NCBI RefSeq assembly: GCF_002368295.1
Contig: NZ_AP018250.1
Location: 124,001 to 188,000, forward strand
Direction of reading: 5' to 3'
From: Tolypothrix tenuis PCC 7101
Lineage (GTDB): Bacteria; Cyanobacteriota; Cyanobacteriia; Cyanobacteriales; Nostocaceae
DNA length: 64,000 nucleotides
Shown: positions 50,602 to 59,019 of the stretch, piece after piece
Numbering within the stretch: the first letter of the stretch is position 1
Layout of the letters: the number at the start of each line of letters is the position of its first letter
Notes under the pieces: generated by a model
What the model was told of the DNA's origin: nothing
Database searches by the model: none
What the model saw: the letters and a program-made list of their open reading frames with translations, nothing else
Translations under genes and position numbers: made by a program

Positions 50602-51584
50602 GCCAAAAACGCGAACTAGAAAAACTTACTGGACTGGATAATTTATTTGGAGATGAAGAAGAACAATCTTTATCTGATTCCACTTTACCTTTATCTCAAA
50701 TCATCCTTCCGCCGAGTCAGCCTCGTCGCTATTTTGACCCTGTAAAACTCAAATCGCTCGCTGACAGCATTAGGGAAGTAGGGTTACTAGAACCCATTGT
50801 TGTTAGAAAGATTCACGAAGATAAGTATGAGTTGATCGCTGGTGAACGCCGTCTCAAAGCTTGTGAAATTGCAGGACTTGAGGAAATCCTTGTAGTCATT
50901 ATTGAATGCGACGAAAAAAAAGCTCGTAAACTCCGCTTAGTTGAAAACCTCCAAAGGGAAGACCTCAATGCTTACGAGGAAACTATCGGAATTCTCGAAT
51001 TACTAGCCGAAGAACTCGATGTTGACCAAGAGACAGTGGTCAAACTGCTCTATGACATGAATAACGAAAGCAAAGGTAATTCTAACCATAACGTTATGGT
51101 TAGTGATGAAGGACGAATCATACAAGATGTATTCTTGAGGTTAGGAAAAATTACTTGGCAGTCATTTGTAGCCAATCGTCTTCCTTTACTCAAACTCCAT
51201 TTAGATATCCAAACCGCACTGCAAAAAGGTGAAATTGAATATACAAAAGCTAAGGAAATCAACCGGATAAAAAATGATGATGAAAGACAGAAAGTTTTAA
51301 ATAAAGTGATCATAGAAAGTTTATCACTATCTGAAATTAGGATTCTAGTAGGAAATATTCTTCAGCAACAGTCAGAAAGTAAGCCATCATCTCATAACCA
51401 AGAGCAAAAAGAAAAAGTTGATAAAATATACAAAGCACTTAGAAAAAGTAAAATTTGGAATGATGAGAAAAAGCTAAAAAAAATTAATAAGCTTTTTACT
51501 CAAATTGAAGCACTTCTAGAAGAAGAAAACAAAGATGATCCTTCTTTACAGCAAGGTAGTCTAGTCTCGGACAACTCTCTGTAA
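50598..51584 (+). CDS. parB: ParB-family partition protein
   Basis: A 328-residue ParB. The N-terminal ParB/Srx CTPase domain has LPLSQIILPPSQPRRYFDPVKLKSLADSI, GLLEPIVVR and the catalytic-type ELIAGERRLKACEIAG. A helix-turn-helix domain follows (LNAYEETIGILELLAEELDVDQETVVKLL). The C-terminus is a Lys-rich dimerisation region (KIYKALRKSKIWNDEKKLKKINKLF). A 22-bp perfect palindrome lies inside the gene at 51082-51103 and is a candidate parS. Confidence 0.88.
   Translation: MSQKRELEKLTGLDNLFGDEEEQSLSDSTLPLSQIILPPSQPRRYFDPVKLKSLADSIREVGLLEPIVVRKIHEDKYELIAGERRLKACEIAGLEEILVVIIECDEKKARKLRLVENLQREDLNAYEETIGILELLAEELDVDQETVVKLLYDMNNESKGNSNHNVMVSDEGRIIQDVFLRLGKITWQSFVANRLPLLKLHLDIQTALQKGEIEYTKAKEINRIKNDDERQKVLNKVIIESLSLSEIRILVGNILQQQSESKPSSHNQEQKEKVDKIYKALRKSKIWNDEKKLKKINKLFTQIEALLEEENKDDPSLQQGSLVSDNSL
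51082..51103. promoter_or_regulatory. Perfect 22-bp palindrome inside parB, candidate parS centromere
   Basis: CTAACCATAAC and its exact complement, with no spacer, at 51082-51103. A perfect palindrome of this length is unusual inside a coding sequence. parS sites are 16-bp-scale palindromes usually in or near parAB. It encodes the HTH-linker region SNHNVMVS, where few constraints would be expected. Confidence 0.5.
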
Positions 51585-51640
51585 AAGGTACTGGATGGCT
51601 AGAAGTCAACTCATAGATTAAGTCATCATTACAGAGTATA

Positions 51641-54259
51641 TTAACTGAGGATTTCTACATAGCCATCCGTTCCATTAACCCGAATTCTCTGTCCGTCATC
51701 GATCAGTTTGGTAGCATTATCCACTCCAACAACTGCACTTATGCCATATTCACGTGCGATAACTGCTCCATGTGTCATTAGACCACCAACTTCGGTAACT
51801 AGGCCTTTTATGGATACAAACAATGGTGTCCAGCTAGGGTCAGTAAAGGAGGTGACTAATATATCTCCATCTTCTAGATCGGCATCTTCCATGTTTAAGA
51901 TGACACGCGCTCGTCCCTCTATAACTCCGGAGGAAACAGGTAGACCTACAATAGCTTCGGCTGGAAGATTTGAGCGTTTGTATCGACCTGCAATGATTTC
52001 ACCATCAGACGTAATAACACGTGGGGGAGTTAGTTTTTCATATAATTTGTACTCATCTTTTCGTTTGCCGATCATCCGGTAATCAATTTTATTTGTGCCT
52101 ACGACTTCGCGAAGTTCTTCAAAAGTGAGATAGTATATATCTTCTTTTTCATGAATAACGCCCGCTTGTAAGAGTTGTTCGGCTTCTTTGAGTAAAGCTT
52201 TCTTATAAACAAAGTAGCGATTAATCATGCCGTATTTTGGATATTCACGATAACCGATGAAATTCCGGATTAAGCCGATCATTCGTTTTGTCTGTTCGGA
52301 CTTTTGTTCACCATCCGGTAATTGCTGCAATCGCTCTAATAACTCTTGTTCTTTTTTCAAAGCTGACTGTCGCCCTTGCTCAAATTTGCGATCGCCTGCA
52401 CCAGGCTCAAAGTTTTTGATATGACTGAGAATCATGGGGACAAGTGTAGTTGGTTTTTCACTCCAACGAGGTCTTGTAATATCGATTTCTCCGGCACATC
52501 GCATTCCGTATTTGCTGAGATAAGCATAGATAGCGTCTTGGGTTTCCTTTCCGCCATTAAACTTAACCAATTCATCCAAAAAGCTATCATCTTTTACTTG
52601 TTGTAAATAATCAATTACTTCAGGATAAGGACGAATCACATCTGCGACATCCAATAGTTCCAGACCCATTTCGGAAGTAATATTGTTGGGTACAGATTGA
52701 GAAAGCGTGTCTGCTACGTTTTTTTCATCTAACCACTCCTGCATTTTTTCATTGATCCACGATGAAGCATTCATAGCAGTCATAATCACGCCAAAACTTT
52801 GTGGATCGGATAAACTCTTCTTTAATTTCTGGATATCTTCTTGAATAAAATCAATCAGATCCGCTCCTGATTTCGTCTGGATGTTCTGTTTTAAATCTTC
52901 TATCGATGTTTGACTACGCCCAATCAAATCAGAAACGATCGCCGGATCGTATTCGGTCAGCGTTTGAAAATCCAAAGACGATGCACCCTTATTGCTGTTA
53001 CCGGAACTTTGTTCTTGCTTGTCATCTGGTAACAATTTTATGAAATCTCCCCGATCTAGTATGGTCATAAGTGCGTCCCTTATAAGCGGATCGGATTTTC
53101 CCAAAACATCTACCAGAATTGTTCTTCTCACAGGTGAAGCTAAATCATGGGTGATATCAACAAACAAACGTCCACCCGCTTTATACATGGGTCGAGCAGC
53201 TGTTAACTGGAATAAAGACAATCCCAATGGTTTGATGGGGTCGGTCATCATTTGTTGATGACTAACAGATACATAAACATGATTTTCCTGATCATTTGCT
53301 TCAGGAATGGGATATAAAGTCGTGATGGGGCGACTCTGGACAAGATAAAATGTCTCATCAACCAAACACCATTCGATGTCCTGGGGGCAGCCGAAATGTT
53401 CTTCAATCTTTCTACCGATGCGCTCAAGCTGCAAAATCTGCTCATCTGTCAGTGCTTGCCTATTCTGCCGTTCAGTCTCAATCTCCTGTTCTGTCGTCCC
53501 GCCATCTTTTAAGGCGTAAATAGCCAGTTTCTTAGTAGATATCTTCTTATCGATCACCTTGCCGTTGCACACTTTATAGATATCAGCATTCACCAGACCT
53601 CTGACCATAGCTTCACCAAGTCCGAAGCCCGCATCAATGGATAACACCTTCCTATTAGAAGTGACGGGATCGGCAGTAAATAAAATTCCTGCCACCTGCG
53701 GAAAGACCATTTTCTGAACAACCACAGACAGGTAGACTTTACGGTGGTCGAAGCCGTTTTGGAGGCGGTAAATTACTGCTCTCTCAGTAAATAGCGATGC
53801 CCAGCACTTGCTGATATGCTGATAGATTGCCTCCTTTCCGATAATGTTCAAATACGTATCCTGCTGACCTGCAAAAGAGGCTGTCGGTAAATCCTCAGCA
53901 GTTGCGCTAGATCGTACTGCATAGGCATTTTTTTCTCCAAGCCTGGAGAGAAGGCGGGTGATCTCTTCATTAATGTCTTGAGGAATGGTTATCCCTTCGA
54001 TGAAAGAGCGAATCTCACCGCTAAGTTCACTGATTTTATGCCGGTCTTCCACCTTCAGAAGCGATAACTGATCGAGTAATTCGTTAATCGACGACGTTTC
54101 CCCAATTATTCTTTTAAAAGCTTCACTAGAAATACAAAAGCCATCTGGTACGAGTATTCCTTCAATCTTGGTAAGTTCCCCCAGGTTCGCGCCTTTACCA
54201 CCAACGACCTTGAGTTTTGTTTTGTCAATATCTTGAAAACAAAGGACAAATGAACTCAT
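51641..54259 (-). CDS. rph: Rifampin phosphotransferase-like / PEP-synthase-family protein
   Basis: An 872-residue protein. Start ATG 54259 has a perfect AAAGGAGG, unusual for this plasmid. N-terminal ATP-grasp domain: VVGGKGANLGELTKIEGI, SSATAEDLPTASFAGQQDTYLN, ILFTADPVTSNRKVLSIDA. The C-terminal swivelling phosphohistidine domain carries GGLMTHGAVIAREYG with His near residue 830 of 872. PEP synthase has its His in the middle and a C-terminal PEP-binding domain; here the His is at the end, so the architecture is that of Rph, which phosphorylates rifamycins with ATP. Together with the Shine-Dalgarno this suggests transfer from Firmicutes. The symbol is tentative. Confidence 0.78.
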   Translation of the reverse strand: MSSFVLCFQDIDKTKLKVVGGKGANLGELTKIEGILVPDGFCISSEAFKRIIGETSSINELLDQLSLLKVEDRHKISELSGEIRSFIEGITIPQDINEEITRLLSRLGEKNAYAVRSSATAEDLPTASFAGQQDTYLNIIGKEAIYQHISKCWASLFTERAVIYRLQNGFDHRKVYLSVVVQKMVFPQVAGILFTADPVTSNRKVLSIDAGFGLGEAMVRGLVNADIYKVCNGKVIDKKISTKKLAIYALKDGGTTEQEIETERQNRQALTDEQILQLERIGRKIEEHFGCPQDIEWCLVDETFYLVQSRPITTLYPIPEANDQENHVYVSVSHQQMMTDPIKPLGLSLFQLTAARPMYKAGGRLFVDITHDLASPVRRTILVDVLGKSDPLIRDALMTILDRGDFIKLLPDDKQEQSSGNSNKGASSLDFQTLTEYDPAIVSDLIGRSQTSIEDLKQNIQTKSGADLIDFIQEDIQKLKKSLSDPQSFGVIMTAMNASSWINEKMQEWLDEKNVADTLSQSVPNNITSEMGLELLDVADVIRPYPEVIDYLQQVKDDSFLDELVKFNGGKETQDAIYAYLSKYGMRCAGEIDITRPRWSEKPTTLVPMILSHIKNFEPGAGDRKFEQGRQSALKKEQELLERLQQLPDGEQKSEQTKRMIGLIRNFIGYREYPKYGMINRYFVYKKALLKEAEQLLQAGVIHEKEDIYYLTFEELREVVGTNKIDYRMIGKRKDEYKLYEKLTPPRVITSDGEIIAGRYKRSNLPAEAIVGLPVSSGVIEGRARVILNMEDADLEDGDILVTSFTDPSWTPLFVSIKGLVTEVGGLMTHGAVIAREYGISAVVGVDNATKLIDDGQRIRVNGTDGYVEILS

Positions 54260-54306
54260 CAGTTTTCCTCCTTTGGCAATTGATACTACGGTTGCAATCA
54301 GCCGCG

Positions 54307-54368
54307 GCAAACAGCCTTTGCATTACAATCAGGAGCTTCAAAAGTCCGCTACATTGCAATTGTTAGGC
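54307..54368 (-). other. attC-like imperfect inverted repeat downstream of the DHFR gene
   Basis: GTTAGGC (54362-54368) fits the integron core site GTTRRRY and overlaps the DHFR stop codon; the outer partner is the weaker GCAAACAG (54307-54314). Inner parts TTGCAATG and TTTGCATTA are imperfect complements. The length of 62 nt is in the range of attC sites. The weak outer end makes this tentative. Confidence 0.35.
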
Positions 54369-54935
54369 GGCTCCACTCACACCGCCTTTGTGTACTTCAT
54401 AGCGCAACTCAGCCATGCCAGCACCCATCTGATGAACAGACACTAGGCGCAGAACTGGGCTTAGTACTCTGCGAGGGAATAGCGGCTTACCCTTGCCGAG
54501 GGTGGCCGAGCCAACCTGGATGATCAGCTCATCCAGTAAACCAGCATCGTAGAACTGACCAGCCAAATCTCCGCCTCCAACTATCCAGATGTTTTTAGTG
54601 CCAGCAGCAGCTCGCATTTGGGTGTGGACGTGCTGCACATCTCCATTGACGAATCGGATGTTCGCACCTTCGATTATTGTCAGCTTGCGACTAGAAAATA
54701 TCCAGGCTGGCTGAGTGTATGGCCACGCAAAGCCAGTCTCAGTAGCTACCTTTTGGGCGTTGCGTACCATCCACTCGTAAGTTGCTGATCCCATTGCCAA
54801 CGCACCCACATCTGAAATGAACTCTGGATAGCTGGAGTCATTCAGGTCGCCAAGCGGAAACAGCCAATCTAGTGAGTCATTCTCAGTCGCAATGAAGCCA
54901 TCAAGACTTGTCGCTGTAAAGTACTGAGTTTTCAT
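54363..54935 (-). CDS. Dihydrofolate reductase family (RibD C-terminal type)
   Basis: A 190-residue DHFR-fold protein of the RibD/YyaP type: TATSLDGFIATENDSLDWLF, GSATYEWM, KNIWIVGGGDLAGQFYDAGLLDELIIQVG and PLFPRR. The GGG-x-L motif binds the NADPH phosphate. These proteins reduce unknown substrates; a role in antifolate resistance is not proven. Start ATG 54935; an AGGAG lies 12 nt upstream. Base composition is richer in G+C than the plasmid core. Flanking attC-like repeats suggest it arrived as a gene cassette. Confidence 0.72.
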   Translation of the reverse strand: MKTQYFTATSLDGFIATENDSLDWLFPLGDLNDSSYPEFISDVGALAMGSATYEWMVRNAQKVATETGFAWPYTQPAWIFSSRKLTIIEGANIRFVNGDVQHVHTQMRAAAGTKNIWIVGGGDLAGQFYDAGLLDELIIQVGSATLGKGKPLFPRRVLSPVLRLVSVHQMGAGMAELRYEVHKGGVSGAA

Positions 54936-54968
54936 TTTTGTATGCAACTCCTAAATATGACTTCAAGT

Positions 54969-55056
54969 GCATAACGGTGTCCATCACCTGCCGCAGATCG
55001 CCTTTGTATCATAACCGATCGCTCTCGGCGGTCGGTGTGCATGGGCGTTGTTATAC
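54969..55056 (-). other. attC-like imperfect inverted repeat upstream of the DHFR gene
   Basis: GCATAACGGTGTCCATCACC (54969-54988) and the imperfect complement around ATGGGCGTTGTTATAC (55041-55056). The ends ATAAC and GTTAT correspond to attC outer cores but not perfectly to the consensus. With the repeat at 54307 it would frame one cassette of about 0.6 kb. Confidence 0.35.
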
Positions 55057-55170
55057 GGCGTTCACGTTGGCGTAGCCTCTCGTAGAGAAGTGTGCCGTAC
55101 CCCTGCGGGGAAGCAAGCTACGCGGAGCGTCTTTGACAGGAGAAGGTATCGCTCACTAGCTGCCGCTACC
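55057..55170. repeat. Cluster of small dispersed palindromic repeats
   Basis: Several short palindromes of cyanobacterial dispersed type: GCCTCTCGTAGAGAAG-like, CCCCTGCGGGG and GCTACGCGGAGCG. Reading frames across this area are by-products of the repeats, and 55171-55306 holds nothing further that I can support. The leader motif GCTAACGCT lies at 55307-55315. A similar repeat is near 58299-58332. Confidence 0.6.
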
Positions 55171-55356
55171 GCGATAGTGACACAACAGGGCTATTTGAAA
55201 ATTTTTGAAAACAGGATAGTAGCGGAGGCGTTAGCATTCATTTCCAATTTAAGATTGTTATTTTTTACACGGACTTACGTCCAAATAAAGAAGAGAAAGC
55301 ACTATAGCTAACGCTCAAATCCTTAAAAAGGAACTCTCACATAGGAGATAAAAATT

Positions 55357-55698
55357 ATGGCTACTAGAACCAAAAAAGTTAGTTTAATTGATGACAACGC
55401 AATGGGTATTTACAAAATTGCTGACTACAACGAGCGTAAGTTTAAAGCAGTCTACTACGGGCTACAAGAAACCTGGGGTAAAACTATTCAAGCGCAGTCA
55501 CAGACTAACTGGAATAAAACACAATGGGATACTTTTAAAGCCAGATTTATTGCTACATTCGGCTCAGTCGAAAACCCCAAATATAGTGTACAAGAAATGG
55601 TTGACTATTCCATTAAGCACTTCAACAAAGGCTTAGAAGAATTACTCGAAGTCAACAAACGTACTTGGCTACAACGCGAACGTTTATTAGCAAAATAA
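55357..55698 (+). CDS. Unknown protein, paralogue 1 of a tandem pair
   Basis: A 113-residue basic protein with a good AGGAGA before ATG 55357. It aligns with the product of the next gene: both contain a DYNERKFKAVYYGLQETWG / DVRKYNTIFYSIRDLYG segment, W-x3-K-x-x-F helix, a F-G-x-x-E-(N/D) turn and end with a (L/E)DLL-x-x-N-(K/R) and Trp. No known family. The fold is probably all helical. The leader contains GCTAACGCT, and the context is a core plasmid one (between the resistance segment and parM). Confidence 0.62.
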   Translation: MATRTKKVSLIDDNAMGIYKIADYNERKFKAVYYGLQETWGKTIQAQSQTNWNKTQWDTFKARFIATFGSVENPKYSVQEMVDYSIKHFNKGLEELLEVNKRTWLQRERLLAK

Positions 55699-55806
55699 TC
55701 ACAAATCATCTGATTTTACAGAAAATCTCGCTCATACAGAGTGGGATTTATTTTTTTGACTAATGCTGACGCAGCTAAAAGCGAAACACTCATCAAGGAA
55801 ACAACT

Positions 55807-56250
55807 ATGGCTGCTAATAAATCTACTAAAGCTCAAGCTGCTACAGTCGATGATTCAACAATGGAGCAATTCAAGATTGAATCATTCGACGTGCGTAAAT
55901 ACAACACAATTTTCTATTCAATTCGTGACCTTTACGGACGCGAATCACAACGGCAACTGGGGTCTGACAATTTCGATTGGAAAGCTTTTAAGCTTCAGTT
56001 TGAAATTTGTTTTGGTCGTCCTGAAGATTGTCGTTACACCACAGAACAATTATTGAATTTCGCCAAATACAAATTCAACATGAGTTTGGAAGACTTGTTA
56101 GCTTATAACCGTAAATCATGGGAACTCCGCAAAAGACGAGAACAACAATATGCAGACATGGAGCAAATTAACTCTGTAATTCAGCACACTCCAGAAATTA
56201 CCAATTCTCACGTTGATTGCTCCCAAATGCTAGAGCAACAGCCATACTAA
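55807..56250 (+). CDS. Unknown protein, paralogue 2 of a tandem pair
   Basis: A 147-residue protein starting at ATG 55807, with AAGGAA just before. I rejected the upstream start at 55741 because it would run through the leader motif GCTGACGCA (55765-55773). It shares the helical core of paralogue 1 and adds about 30 residues at the C-terminus (QINSVIQHTPEITNSHVDCS...). The C-terminal residues EQQPY contain no recognisable interaction motif. Unknown function. Confidence 0.62.
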   Translation: MAANKSTKAQAATVDDSTMEQFKIESFDVRKYNTIFYSIRDLYGRESQRQLGSDNFDWKAFKLQFEICFGRPEDCRYTTEQLLNFAKYKFNMSLEDLLAYNRKSWELRKRREQQYADMEQINSVIQHTPEITNSHVDCSQMLEQQPY

Positions 56251-56256
56251 AATCTC

Positions 56257-56316
56257 AAAGAATCAGTTAGAAAGTACTGTTTTATGCAGCACTTCACTCT
56301 AGCTGATTCTTTTTTT
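56257..56316 (+). terminator. Rho-independent terminator after the paralogue pair
   Basis: A 14-bp stem with one G-U (56257-56270 with 56299-56312), a large loop with inner pairing, and a T run to 56317. It separates the pair from the convergent parM gene. Confidence 0.8.
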
Positions 56317-56342
56317 ACTACATTTATTTTTGCCTGAACCTA

Positions 56343-57587
56343 TCAAACATTTTCGTTTACAGCAATAAAGGTACTAGGCCGCTCACAAGGCGTAAAGTTA
56401 TACCTACGTTTGACTTCTTCACCTGTATTATTTGTATTACCTTCAACAGATTTATTTAACGGTACAACCTCAGAGCGTATATAACCAGTTAACTTATCAA
56501 ACTGAATAATCATGTGCTGGTGAAAAGCCCAAACATCCGCCATCCGATTGCCCATACCAGAAGATATTTCATCAGGTATAAAAATATTAGCGTGCCAGGA
56601 TACTTTCATCCCCTCTTTCTGGAAGTAAGCATCTATTTCTGGACGAATGTAATCCGCAGTTCCTCCGCAAAATACTAGTTCTTCAATATCCTCATCCATC
56701 TTTGAGCGCAACCACCTGGTGATCGCACGCCAATATTCGTCTCTAGCAAGTAATAAAGCTTTGGACATCGACTCTCCATCAAGTTGAATCTCATCACCTT
56801 TGCGCTTGCGTGAGAGTTTTTGCATCACCTGGGGGTCACAACTGGCTCCAGCTTCTATCAGTACCTCAATAATATTGGAATTATCAGGGCTCAGTCCCGA
56901 TGTTTTGGAAATCAAATTATTTACTAACCAAGACATACCAAAATTGCTGGTTATTCCTGCACCAATCGAACCACTCCGAAAGGTGAAAATACTCGTGTTG
57001 CGATAACCAAGCATTACGTACATCGAAACAGGTACACGATCGCCAAGCGTTCGCCTACGGTGGAAAAATATTCCACTACCTTCAGAAGCTGCATCATAAC
57101 GAAGCATTTTCACCCGCATCTTACCTGCTGGTGTATCAAATCCCCGAAACGTATCCTTCAACCGAATTTGTAACTGTTCCTTATCTTGCACTTCACCCGG
57201 CGGCAGCAGGACACTCAAGTAAGCTGCAACATCATTACCCAGGTTCAACTTCTCCTTAGCCAGCCAAAATGCTCCGCAAATTTTGGGAATTGCTAGTTCA
57301 TACTTTAACTCCCTCAGTTGCGATATACCCCCAAACCGACGACGAGCAAGTTCTCCCAAGGCGAAATACTCATCGCCTATCCCTACCCAAGCACGAGATT
57401 CAGGACTACCTTCAGGTTGGACGCTTTCAACTGAGGCTTTAGCAACATCCGCTATTTCTGAGTCTAAAAGTAAAACAACAGGCTTTCCTTCTGGATACTC
57501 CTGAACGATAGCCTTGGTTTTACTTGCACCCATGTCAATCGTAATTACTATCTTTTTTACGTCTGTTTTCTCCTTAATTTTAGGCAT
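56343..57587 (-). CDS. parM: ParM/StbA-family actin-like ATPase (PRTRC D-like)
   Basis: A 414-residue actin-like protein. I start at Met in MPKIKEKTDVKKIVITIDMGASKTKAIV (57587), where the phosphate-1 loop IDMGASKT appears; the longer frame adds 24 unlikely residues. Phosphate-2 region is the SIGAGITSNFGMSW segment and the adenosine-motif region is LVFCGGTADYIRP. ParM proteins form filaments that push plasmid copies apart. PRTRC systems carry an actin-like protein D in the cassette; here it lies 24 kb away but may still be part of the system. A possible ParR-like partner is upstream. Confidence 0.78.
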   Translation of the reverse strand: MPKIKEKTDVKKIVITIDMGASKTKAIVQEYPEGKPVVLLLDSEIADVAKASVESVQPEGSPESRAWVGIGDEYFALGELARRRFGGISQLRELKYELAIPKICGAFWLAKEKLNLGNDVAAYLSVLLPPGEVQDKEQLQIRLKDTFRGFDTPAGKMRVKMLRYDAASEGSGIFFHRRRTLGDRVPVSMYVMLGYRNTSIFTFRSGSIGAGITSNFGMSWLVNNLISKTSGLSPDNSNIIEVLIEAGASCDPQVMQKLSRKRKGDEIQLDGESMSKALLLARDEYWRAITRWLRSKMDEDIEELVFCGGTADYIRPEIDAYFQKEGMKVSWHANIFIPDEISSGMGNRMADVWAFHQHMIIQFDKLTGYIRSEVVPLNKSVEGNTNNTGEEVKRRYNFTPCERPSTFIAVNENV

Positions 57588-58452
57588 ATATATTGATGTT
57601 TTATTAACTTTTCCTATTGTTACTAATTTACCTGAAATAGGAATGATGCTGTAGTGCAAAACATTTTCTTTACAGGGGTTAACAGGTTTTTTACATACAA
57701 AGTAAGTAGAGAAAAAACCATTACAATCATTTTCTTCTATAAAACTAATACCAAACCAAAACTGTAGATTCTAAGTAGACTAATGTATTAAAAATTTCTT
57801 CAACACACGCTGGTTAAATTACGTCCTGTATCATGAACAAATTACCCCAATCACACCCTAATTCTGTATCAACTAAAAGTTGAATTACAAAATAATATTT
57901 GTCTTTGGCTTGTGAAATAAACAATGTAATTGTGATTATTGCACCCAGTATTACCTCAATCATCCCCACATTTACCTCACTAAAAGCACCACAATTGGGC
58001 AGTCTTGTACAATAACAAGGTATGTTCAATGGGGTTTATTACAAATTTGCTTTGCTGCAAAATTGTTGATTGCAACTTTTACAAATGAAATATTATGAAG
58101 GCAATTGCACCTCCGGAGTTAGAATGCGATCGCCTCTCTAGTTCGGTCAAATACTGTTAATGCACTCGATCACAAGCTTTGACCAAGTGTATGGCGAAAT
58201 GGTTTAATCGAAACTTTGAATAATGTAGGTGCTTGGGCAAAAACTTCTTCTCAATGTGCTTTGTACCTTTTTACAAAGCACTTCTTAGCAACAGTGCCTA
58301 ACGCGATGCCTGCGGCAGGCGTAGCCATCGTACTCTGAAAAATACTGCCCATAATGACAAACAGGACAAAGGAGGGAATTACGTAAGTATCACAAGCGAA
58401 GGCAAAGAATACGCTTTTCTCTAACACCTAACAGCCATTCCTGATAATCCCT
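57588..58452. other. Repeat-bearing spacer, possible origin or centromere region
   Basis: About 860 nt without a supported gene. It holds AATTACCCCAATCACAC (57840-57856) and AACAAGGTATGTTCAATGGG (58014-58033, then GTT). Both recur at 59.1-59.4 kb. It separates parM from the ParR-like gene. The dispersed repeat GATGCCTGCGGCAGGCGT lies near 58306-58323. Confidence 0.45.
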
Positions 58453-59019
58453 TTACTCCAGACGAAATCCTGCATCAACTTCTATTTCTGCCTTAGCAAT
58501 CGGGTCATCCTCATCATCATTAAAGAACCCATCATCTTCAGAATCTTCTTCCAAAACATTTGACCCTACTGATTCTGCCGTAACAGGTAGCGAGTCAGGA
58601 CTTGGCTCAGTGGAATCAAAAAAAGAAACCGAAGGGGGAACCAAATTAGTTGAAACAGGAGTTACTGTTCCAATTGTTGGTTGTAAGCCAATCACACCCT
58701 GCGAGAAAATTCCACTATGAGGATTAACAAGAACTACCTGGGGCAACCCCTCCATCCCAAACGTCCGTTTCATCTTAATTATCTGGGCTTCAAGTTGCGC
58801 GATCGCATCATGGAGGGCCAATTGCAATTCCATACCAGATACTCCCGCAGCCGATAGTGCAAAAGGTAGGTAATACGCCCGCAACGCCTCACATACTAAC
58901 TCGGTTTGCCCTCGCTTCTTCGACTGGAGATAGTTAATTACTATCCCATCCTCAGTATCCTTATTCCGCATGATTCGCGCTAACTCAACAGAATCAGCAG
59001 GCTTACTCGCTCTTGCCAT
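58453..59019 (-). CDS. Possible ParR-like RHH protein
   Basis: A 188-residue protein starting at ATG 59019 (AAGGG just upstream; the longer frame to 59091 is less likely). The N-terminal 60 residues could be a ribbon-helix-helix domain (DGIVINYLQSKKRGQTELVCEALRAYYLPFALSAAG). A coiled segment and a Pro/Ser-rich linker follow, and the C-terminus is very acidic (SEDDGFFNDDEDDP). Partition adaptors of the ParR type have an N-terminal RHH and a C-terminal tail that caps ParM filaments, so this is a reasonable candidate. The evidence is fold-level and neighbour-based only. Confidence 0.45.
   Translation of the reverse strand: MARASKPADSVELARIMRNKDTEDGIVINYLQSKKRGQTELVCEALRAYYLPFALSAAGVSGMELQLALHDAIAQLEAQIIKMKRTFGMEGLPQVVLVNPHSGIFSQGVIGLQPTIGTVTPVSTNLVPPSVSFFDSTEPSPDSLPVTAESVGSNVLEEDSEDDGFFNDDEDDPIAKAEIEVDAGFRLE

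Noticed and set aside
51641..54259. Housekeeping phosphoenolpyruvate synthase
   Set aside because: The phosphohistidine domain is C-terminal and no PEP-binding domain follows, which is the Rph rather than PpsA layout.
55048..55311. 87-residue frame after the DHFR region
   Set aside because: Most of it lies in palindromic dispersed repeats and it has no Shine-Dalgarno.
57814..58029. 71-residue minus-strand frame in the repeat-bearing spacer
   Set aside because: It covers the iteron-like repeats, has no ribosome-binding site and no recognisable fold, although one segment is hydrophobic.
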